Below are positions 58,251 through 64,000 of a stretch of DNA of 64,000 nt, in pieces; the first letter of the stretch is position 1, and each line of letters opens with the position of its first letter. Source of the stretch: Dehalococcoidia bacterium (GTDB lineage: Bacteria; Chloroflexota; Dehalococcoidia; SZUA-161); assembly GCA_030619685.1 (NCBI GenBank), contig JAUXAX010000006.1, positions 15,965-79,964 of the forward strand, given 5' to 3'. Below the pieces are notes generated by a model, which saw only the letters and a program-made list of their open reading frames with translations, did not search any database and was not told where the DNA came from. A program made the position numbers and the translations under genes.

Positions 58251-60641
58251 CTACAGCTTCACCACGGTCACTCCATCACCGCCTTCCCCACGTTCCCCAG
58301 GACGGAAGGACTTGACCAGAGGGTGGGAAGCGAGCATATCTCGCACAATCTGGCGAACGGTACCGGTTCCGTAACCGTGAATAATTCGAACCTGGCTGAA
58401 ATGCGCGAGGTACGCATCGTTGAGATACCGGTCCAGCTCGGGAGCAACTTCGTCGGCTCGCTTTCCACGTAGATTAAGTTCCAGAGAGGTCGCTCTTGTG
58501 CTCAGTTTCTGTCTCACCGCGGGTGGTTCGGGGAGCACCTTCCCCGCAGGCGGCTTCAACTTCTCGGCATCATCCAAATTCATCCTGAGTCTAGTATGCC
58601 CAACCTGAACATCGATCTGGCCATCTTCCTCTCTTACTGAGAGAACAGTCCCCCACATACCTACATCCGTTAGCCACACCTTGTCGCCTACGCCGATTTT
58701 GCTAGCCTGACCTGATTCACCGGTCAGATCCCTGCGTCTGGTCTTGATCTTCGAACTCAGGCTCCTTAGTTGCTCGCGCACCGTCGCTAATGCCTCCTCG
58801 GCTCGCTCTATGTTTTCCTGTGACTTCGCCTTCCTCAGTTCTGATGCCGCGCGGCGGACTTCTTTTTGCAATTGAGCCGTCTCCTCAGCGAGCTTATCCC
58901 TCTCCTCGCGAAGCATGTTCTGCTCTTGCTCTTGCAACCTCTGCACTGCATTTTCCCAATGATTCCTCAGGCCTTCTGCTGTCTCCTTCTCCTTTTCCAA
59001 CCCGTCACGCAGATTTTCGATTCTGCGTTTTTCGCTCATCAAGTCTGCCAGCAGCATCTCGATATCCTGGGCACCCTTTGCCATCATCTCCTTGGCCGAA
59101 TCAACTATGTCAGGGGATAGACCCAACTGCGAAGCTATAGCCAAGGCATTACTTCCCCCAGGGATGCCCATCGTCAGATGATATGTCGGTGTTAGGGTAA
59201 CGGGATCAAAATCCAGTGAAGCATTTCGCAGTCCGGTAGTTGTGTGTGCGAAGACCTTGACCTCGCTGTAATGCGTGGTGGCCACAACCATGGTTCCTCT
59301 TGATAGGAAATGAAGCAAGATAGCTCGCGCCAGGGCAGCTCCTTCGTTGGGATCTGTGCTGGTACCCAGTTCATCCAGAAGCACCAAGCCCTTTTTAGTG
59401 GAAGATCGGATGATGCGAACAATATTGCCCATGTGCCAGCTGAAAGTGGAAAGGGTTTGCTCAATGCTTTGTTCATCCCCGATATCAGCGAAGACACCGT
59501 CGAAGATGGGGATACAGCTTTCCTCCGAAGCAGGGATAGGCATGCCCGCCTGAGCCATCAAAGTCAGAAGTCCGATCGTCTTGATAGCTACGGTCTTTCC
59601 TCCGGTATTTGGCCCGGTGATAAGGAGAATTGAATAGTCGCTCCCTATCTCTACCGACAAAGGTACAGCCTTACCTGTGAGTAGCGGGTGCCTGGCATTG
59701 ACGAGTCTAAGCACGCCCGCTTCTGAATCGCCTTCATCTTGGCTACTACCACATGCGGGTTCAATCGCAGGCTCAGTGGCATTTGCTTTCTCCGCATACC
59801 TGGCCTTCGCTAACTCCAGATCCAACTCTGCAATTAGGCTCACGTTCTGCGATATAGCCGCTTCGTCTGCCCCCATTCTGGCACTGAGAGACTGAAGAAT
59901 TCTCTCCACTTCGAGTTTTTCTTCAATTGTAAGCTGGCGCAGATCATTGCCCAGCTCTACTGTTGACCAGGGCTCGACGAATACTGTAGCTCCTGTGTTG
60001 GAGATATCGTGAACAATGCCCTTAAGCTCCCTTCGAAATTCAGCCCGTATAGGGATAACATATCGGCCTTCCCTTTCAGCTATGAACGCCTCTTGAACGC
60101 ATCTCCTGCCTCTGGGCGACTTGATTATCGCTTCCAAGCGATTGAGCAGCTGCTGTTGTGTCTCTTTCAACTGACGTCTGAGGTTGGCCAGCTTTGTCGA
60201 GGCAGAGTCAAGCAGTTCACCCGTTGCGGATATGCTTCGGCTGATCTCGTTCTCTAGAGAGGGCAGTTCAACAATCTGCTCTGCAATACTCCACAGCAGG
60301 GGAAGTTGCTTCTCAAGCCCTTGAAGATTGGTGCGCACATGCCGTCCGGCAGCCAAAGTCACCTGAATATCGAGAAGGTTTTGTGGTTCAAGAACCCCGC
60401 CCCTAGCTGCCATCTGGACATCCTCTCGAACATCAAGAGCCCCTTGAATCGAAAAGTCTGGGTCTAATGAAAGGAGACGGCGTGCTTCGGCTGACTGCCT
60501 CAACAACCGGGAGATCAGGGCTGGGTTCGACGATGGCTGCAGGTTTAAGGCCAGATGCCGACTTGTCGAGAACGAGGTAAAGCCAGCGAGTATCTCTCTG
60601 GCTTTGGGGAACTCCAACATCTCCAGGCTTTTTTCGTCCAC
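58251..60641 (-). CDS. mutS2: MutS2 endonuclease/ribosome-splitting ATPase
   Basis: A 796-residue MutS2 of normal length. The core and clamp (residues 1-300) are followed by the MutS ATPase: Walker A in LLITGPNTGGKTVAIKT, Walker B in LVLLDELGTSTDPNEGAA, and the signature near DEQSIEQTLSTFSWH. A coiled coil (residues ~510-610) and a KOW-like segment (IGVGDKVWLTDVGMWGTV) precede the C-terminal Smr nuclease domain with LNLRGKRADEV and IHGYGTGTVR. MutS2 (RqcU) of Bacillus splits collided ribosomes and can suppress recombination. It lacks the MutS mismatch-binding domain. It is followed closely by the VLRF1 gene. Confidence 0.95.
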   Translation of the reverse strand: MDEKSLEMLEFPKAREILAGFTSFSTSRHLALNLQPSSNPALISRLLRQSAEARRLLSLDPDFSIQGALDVREDVQMAARGGVLEPQNLLDIQVTLAAGRHVRTNLQGLEKQLPLLWSIAEQIVELPSLENEISRSISATGELLDSASTKLANLRRQLKETQQQLLNRLEAIIKSPRGRRCVQEAFIAEREGRYVIPIRAEFRRELKGIVHDISNTGATVFVEPWSTVELGNDLRQLTIEEKLEVERILQSLSARMGADEAAISQNVSLIAELDLELAKARYAEKANATEPAIEPACGSSQDEGDSEAGVLRLVNARHPLLTGKAVPLSVEIGSDYSILLITGPNTGGKTVAIKTIGLLTLMAQAGMPIPASEESCIPIFDGVFADIGDEQSIEQTLSTFSWHMGNIVRIIRSSTKKGLVLLDELGTSTDPNEGAALARAILLHFLSRGTMVVATTHYSEVKVFAHTTTGLRNASLDFDPVTLTPTYHLTMGIPGGSNALAIASQLGLSPDIVDSAKEMMAKGAQDIEMLLADLMSEKRRIENLRDGLEKEKETAEGLRNHWENAVQRLQEQEQNMLREERDKLAEETAQLQKEVRRAASELRKAKSQENIERAEEALATVREQLRSLSSKIKTRRRDLTGESGQASKIGVGDKVWLTDVGMWGTVLSVREEDGQIDVQVGHTRLRMNLDDAEKLKPPAGKVLPEPPAVRQKLSTRATSLELNLRGKRADEVAPELDRYLNDAYLAHFSQVRIIHGYGTGTVRQIVRDMLASHPLVKSFRPGERGEGGDGVTVVKL

Positions 60642-60837
60642 CGCTTCTACTTCTGTAAATGGAGGTTATCGTCGGAATGTGTGAATTCCACTGCCTCTTG
60701 CTCCTTATCTTAAGTCAATCACGCCCGCTTGTCGACTACGCTGATGCCTCAAGCACAGCATCACGCCTTTCTGCTCCCAAGGACGGGGACTTGAAACTGG
60801 ACTGAAGCGTGCTGCGTTGCGAATATCGAGGCCTACT

Positions 60838-60867
60838 TTGACAAGAGAGGCAAAGACCCGTTATAAT
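60838..60867 (+). promoter_or_regulatory. consensus promoter of the fur-nuo unit
   Basis: A perfect TTGACA (60838-60843) and a perfect TATAAT (60862-60867) are separated by 18 bases. Transcription should start near 60874, only about six bases before the ATG at 60880, so the mRNA is close to leaderless. Confidence 0.75.
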
Positions 60868-60879
60868 TGGTGTGTGAGA

Positions 60880-61308
60880 ATGAGAATCAAACGCAACCAT
60901 GGCCTGGCGATAAAAGACCGTCCGGTTACGGCGCAGCGACAGCTACTCCTCGACATCCTGCGCGAGGCCAGCAGTCACCTCGATGCCAAGGAGCTCTACC
61001 AGCGAGCAATTGAAAGAGATCGCCATATCAGCCTGGCTACGGTCTACCGCAACCTGCGCCTGTTCAAGGAACTAGGGCTGGTAGATGAGATACGCCTTGA
61101 TGAGATACACTGTTGCTACGAGATAAAGCCCTCGACTGAACACTACCACCTGCTGTGCACTTCCTGTGGGAGTGTCATCGAGTTTAAGAGCTCTCTGATC
61201 GCCAAGCTAGTGGCTGAGGTAGAGCACAACTGCGACTTCCAGGCCAACAGAGCTGTATTGCACCTAGAGGGATATTGCCAGAAATGCAAAAAAAGGAGCT
61301 CTCTGTGA
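60880..61308 (+). CDS. Fur-family metal-dependent regulator
   Basis: A 142-residue Fur/Zur/PerR-type repressor. The winged helix spans residues 8-85 (VTAQRQLLLDILREASSHLD, AKELYQRAIERDRHISLATV, YRNLRLFKELGL). The dimer domain has the regulatory-metal His cluster YEIKPSTEHYHLLC and structural zinc pairs CTSC and CQKC. It likely senses iron, zinc or peroxide, and the exact metal cannot be told. The ATG 60880 lies just after the transcription start, and an upstream frame from 60817 would begin before the promoter. It is 19 bases before a NuoE-type gene and co-transcribed with it. Confidence 0.9.
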   Translation: MRIKRNHGLAIKDRPVTAQRQLLLDILREASSHLDAKELYQRAIERDRHISLATVYRNLRLFKELGLVDEIRLDEIHCCYEIKPSTEHYHLLCTSCGSVIEFKSSLIAKLVAEVEHNCDFQANRAVLHLEGYCQKCKKRSSL

Positions 61309-61327
61309 GGTATCAGGATTAGAGAAT

Positions 61328-61831
61328 ATGACCAAAGAGCCAGAAGCGATCCGACAGGAAACAAGAAAGGTTCTCAAGAGATTCAGCAAGCAAAGGGGAA
61401 ACCTGGTGCCCATTTTGCAACAGGTTCAAGCCCAGCTAGGATATATTCCCCTTGAAGCGATGATCGAAGTCGCTGAGTTTCTGAGGATACCTGAGATGGA
61501 CGTCTACAGCGTGGTCACCTTCTACAACCAGTTTCGCCTCAATCCTCCGGGCAAGCACTCAGTTAGGGTGTGTCTCGGAACCGCCTGCCACATGAAGGGC
61601 GGCTACATCGTCCTCGACGCCTGGAAGAGAAGGCTGGCCATAGACCGGGGAGAGACCACCCCAGACCGCGAGTTTGACCTGGATACCGTAGCCTGCGTAG
61701 GCTGCTGCACTATGGCGCCGGTGACTGTCGTTGACAACGAGGCAGAGGGCAAAACCAGCCCCACCAGGGTAGACGGCATCCTGCTCTCTTATCAACTTGA
61801 GAAGGATAAGGAAGGTAAAGAGGCAAAGTGA
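61328..61831 (+). CDS. NuoE/HndA-type [2Fe-2S] subunit
   Basis: A 167-residue thioredoxin-like [2Fe-2S] subunit: LVPILQQVQAQLGYIPLEAM, VVTFYNQFRLNPPGKHSVRV, and cluster cysteines in CLGTACHMKGG and CVGCCTMAPVTVVD. It pairs with NuoF-type subunits of NADH-linked hydrogenases and formate dehydrogenases. Unlike the NuoE-like protein at 52.7 kb, it has no basic N-terminal extension. Its stop overlaps the next start by four bases (GTGA). It is second in the fur-nuoE-nuoF-nuoG-type unit. Confidence 0.9.
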   Translation: MTKEPEAIRQETRKVLKRFSKQRGNLVPILQQVQAQLGYIPLEAMIEVAEFLRIPEMDVYSVVTFYNQFRLNPPGKHSVRVCLGTACHMKGGYIVLDAWKRRLAIDRGETTPDREFDLDTVACVGCCTMAPVTVVDNEAEGKTSPTRVDGILLSYQLEKDKEGKEAK

Positions 61832-63738
61832 AGACAGCTGGTATGCCAGGTACAGATTCAGCCTTTCAGCAGATAAAGAGCCATGCTCTTTCACATTGGC
61901 AGGAGCTTTATGATGGCACAAAGCCAGTCATCATGGTGGGCACAGCTACCTGCGGCAGGGCGGCCGGTGCCCTGGAAGTCCTCCAGGCAACTAGAGATGA
62001 GCTGGCCCAGGACCACCTGGATGCCCGCGTGGTCGAGGTGGGTTGTATAGGACACTGCTATGCAGAGCCATTGGTAATCATAAGCAAGCCCGGTCACCCT
62101 ACTATGGCTTATGGTTACGTCACTCCGGAGATAGCCAGGCGTTTGGTGAAAGACTATGTTATCGGTGAGGATATCTCCCTGGAATTTAGCCTGGGTGCTC
62201 TTGAAGAGAGCGATCTCATTCCATCTATCTATGACCTTCCTCGTTTTGCCTACGAGAAGCACATCATCCTGGAGAACTGCGGCCATATCGACCCCGAAGA
62301 CATTGATCACTACATTGCCAAGGGCGGCTATGAATCTTTGGCGAAGGCGCTCCAGCTGCAACCCCAGGAGATTCTGGAGGAGGTCAAGCGATCAGGCTTG
62401 CGAGGCAGGGGTGGGGCAGGTTTCCCTACATGGCAGAAGTGGGAGGTCTGTGGCAACTCCCGGGGCAGACCCAAGTACGTCATATGCAATGCCGATGAGG
62501 GTGACCCAGGAGCCTTCATGGACAGGGCCATCCTGGAGAGCGACCCGCACTCTGTGATAGAGGGTATGGTAATCGCCGCATATGGGGTCGGCGCACGCCA
62601 CGGCTACATATACGTTCGTGCAGAGTACCCATTGGCAGTGCACAGGGTAAGGATCGCGCTGCGACAGGCGCATCGCCTGGGACTGCTGGGCAAGAACATA
62701 CTGGGAAGCGATTTCAACTTTGATGTCAAGCTTTTCCAGGGCTCCGGAGCCTTTGTCTGTGGCGAGGAAACGGCCCTCATCGCTTCACTTGAGGGTAGCC
62801 AGGGCCTCCCCCGACATCGACCACCGTTCCCGGCTGTCAGCGGCCTTAATGGGAAGCCAACGCTCATCAACAATGTAAAGACCCTGGCCTATGTGCCGCG
62901 CATAATGGCGAACGATGCTGCGTGGTTTTCAAGCATCGGCACCGAGGAAAGCAAGGGCACAGCCGTTTTCGCCTTGGCGGGCAAGGTGGTCAACACCGGC
63001 TTAACAGAGGTGCCAATGGGAACCACGTTGAGACAGATCATCTTCGAGGTCGGCGGTGGCATCCCCAATGGCAAACGCTTCAAGGCGGTGCAGATCGGGG
63101 GCCCATCGGGCGGCTGTTTGCCAGAGTCGGCTCTGGATCTGCCTGTAGACTTTGACTCCTTGAGAGAGGTTGGAGCCATGATGGGCTCTGGGGGGATGGT
63201 GGTGCTGGACGAGGATGACTGCGTAGTGGAGATAGCCCGCTATTTCCTGGAGTTTACCCAGCGGGAGTCCTGTGGCAAGTGCACCTTCTGCCGCCTGGGG
63301 ACGAAACAAATGCTGGAAATCCTCAATGATATTGCCAAAGGACAGGGAAGAATTGAAGATATTGATATTCTGATGACACTTGCCGAAGACATAAAAGCAG
63401 GTTCTCTCTGCGGCCTGGGGCAGACGGCACCCAACCCGGTACTGACCACCCTGCGCTATTTCAGAGACGAGTACCAGGTTCACATCAAGGAAGGCCGCTG
63501 CCCGGCACTGATGTGCCGGGACCTGATTGCCTATTACATCATCCCGGAGAAGTGCGAGCGTACCTGCGATGCCTGTGTCGGCAGCTGTACGGTGGAGGCA
63601 ATATCCAGCCACAAGAGGAAGAGATACAAGATTATCGACCAGGAGAAGTGTGTCAAGTGCGGCACCTGCCTGGCTGCCTGCCCGCCGCAGTACAATGCGA
63701 TAGTGAAGATGTCACCTCCCAGTGAGGTGCCGGATTGA
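61828..63738 (+). CDS. NuoF/HndC-type NADH-binding flavoprotein subunit
   Basis: A 636-residue subunit with N-terminal thioredoxin-like domain (VGTATCGRAAGALEVLQATR, VGCIGHCYAEPLVI), FMN/NADH domain (GRGGAGFPTWQKW, NADEGDPGAFMDR), the [4Fe-4S] SCGKCTFCRLG and a C-terminal ferredoxin. The N-terminal domain keeps only three of the usual four cysteines. The first C-terminal cluster motif is KCERTCDACVGSCTVEAI, with an extra residue and Thr in place of the usual Pro; the second (CVKCGTCLAACPPQ) is normal. It starts at GTG overlapping the NuoE stop. The enzyme probably links NAD(P)H to a partner in the next gene. Confidence 0.9.
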   Translation: MKTAGMPGTDSAFQQIKSHALSHWQELYDGTKPVIMVGTATCGRAAGALEVLQATRDELAQDHLDARVVEVGCIGHCYAEPLVIISKPGHPTMAYGYVTPEIARRLVKDYVIGEDISLEFSLGALEESDLIPSIYDLPRFAYEKHIILENCGHIDPEDIDHYIAKGGYESLAKALQLQPQEILEEVKRSGLRGRGGAGFPTWQKWEVCGNSRGRPKYVICNADEGDPGAFMDRAILESDPHSVIEGMVIAAYGVGARHGYIYVRAEYPLAVHRVRIALRQAHRLGLLGKNILGSDFNFDVKLFQGSGAFVCGEETALIASLEGSQGLPRHRPPFPAVSGLNGKPTLINNVKTLAYVPRIMANDAAWFSSIGTEESKGTAVFALAGKVVNTGLTEVPMGTTLRQIIFEVGGGIPNGKRFKAVQIGGPSGGCLPESALDLPVDFDSLREVGAMMGSGGMVVLDEDDCVVEIARYFLEFTQRESCGKCTFCRLGTKQMLEILNDIAKGQGRIEDIDILMTLAEDIKAGSLCGLGQTAPNPVLTTLRYFRDEYQVHIKEGRCPALMCRDLIAYYIIPEKCERTCDACVGSCTVEAISSHKRKRYKIIDQEKCVKCGTCLAACPPQYNAIVKMSPPSEVPD

Positions 63739-64000
63739 TGAAGAACGTATCAGTAACTATCGATGGCAATGAAATCACTGCCCGTGAGGGAGAGAAACTA
63801 CTCTGGGTAGCCCTGGATAATGGTATCTATATCCCCAACCTGTGCGCTTTACGGGAGAACCCGGAGCTGTTTGCCGGCTGTCGCCTGTGCTTTGTTGAGG
63901 TGGAGGGTAACAAGCGAGCGGTTGCTGCCTGTACCGTGCCAGTAACCGGGGGGATGGTGGTAAGCACCCGAGGGGAAAACGCCTTAAGGCTGGCCCGAAG
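63738..64000 (+). CDS. [2Fe-2S] NuoG/HndD/FdhA-type subunit, 5' part only
   Basis: The ATG overlaps the NuoF stop by one base (TGATG), and the frame runs off the window. The visible ~87 residues begin VSVTIDGNEITAREGEKLLW and contain NLCALRENPELFAGCRLCFV and VAACTVPVTGG, the [2Fe-2S] ferredoxin domain that opens NuoG, [FeFe]-hydrogenase HndD and formate dehydrogenase alpha subunits. Which of these it is depends on the missing C-terminal domain. It is the third gene of the NuoE-NuoF unit. Confidence 0.85.
   Translation, partial: MKNVSVTIDGNEITAREGEKLLWVALDNGIYIPNLCALRENPELFAGCRLCFVEVEGNKRAVAACTVPVTGGMVVSTRGENALRLAR

Overview
The window looks like chromosome of an anaerobic, uncultured Chloroflexota, most likely Dehalococcoidia-like. 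This is inference: it rests on an actinobacterial/chloroflexal-type VLRF1 release factor, DUF5808, DUF763, DUF362 and CaiB-type families, two NuoEF-type flavoprotein modules, a 2-oxoacid:ferredoxin oxidoreductase, serpin and PHP genes, and no sign of aerobic respiration. No marker here fixes the species. There is no rRNA, CRISPR array or intact transposase or integrase.

Layout. 1-12,400: the tail of a TGS-domain GTPase, small Cys-rich proteins, a GlcD-type FAD oxidase, a three-gene PAS/histidine-kinase phosphorelay operon, a cation diffusion facilitator and an ABC-2 exporter pair. 12,400-19,250 (all minus): B12-type radical SAM, PHP phosphoesterase, crotonase-fold enzyme, flavin reductase, HAD phosphatase, DUF763 protein and a CAP/transglutaminase-like lipoprotein. 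19,290-24,970 (plus): a promoter, gatC, an ADP-forming acyl-CoA synthetase alpha-type gene, gatA, a small protein, an Lrp/AsnC regulator, an aminotransferase, then a tRNA cluster Leu(CAG)-Arg(GCG)-Val(TAC).

24,965-36,240 is an accessory island next to tRNA-Val. Diverged or short copies of the tRNA-Val 3' end recur at 32,105-32,150 and 36,226-36,238, dividing it into two segments. The first carries a DUF362/condensation-domain pair and tandem DivIVA-like paralogues. The second carries a serpin lipoprotein, a coiled-coil zinc-ribbon protein and an orphan PilT ATPase, with three copies of a roughly 100-nt hairpin repeat lying between single genes. Gene density is low and intergenic DNA is long.

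36,300-44,270: a catabolic block (nitronate-monooxygenase-like, phosphotriesterase-like, benzoylformate-decarboxylase-like ThDP enzyme, 2-hydroxyacid dehydrogenase) facing a three-subunit 2-oxoacid:ferredoxin oxidoreductase. 44,300-49,800 is a second accessory zone: a MazEF-type pair with a clear promoter/operator, a 58-residue membrane miniprotein with an internal repeat and flanking 21-bp direct repeats, a lipoprotein with a complex leader, Cys-rich mini-proteins, a nitroreductase, and an integrase fragment beside tRNA-Leu(TAG).

50,170-64,000: a NuoE/NuoF/2Fe-2S module, a DUF362 ferredoxin, two CaiB-type CoA-transferases, the mutS2-VLRF1 ribosome-rescue pair, then a fur-type regulator heading a second NuoE/NuoF/2Fe-2S module that runs off the window. 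The two redox modules probably move electrons between NAD(P)H and ferredoxin or a hydrogenase/formate dehydrogenase whose catalytic subunit is not visible here. I judged start codons by Shine-Dalgarno spacing and report the shorter start where it was clearly better.
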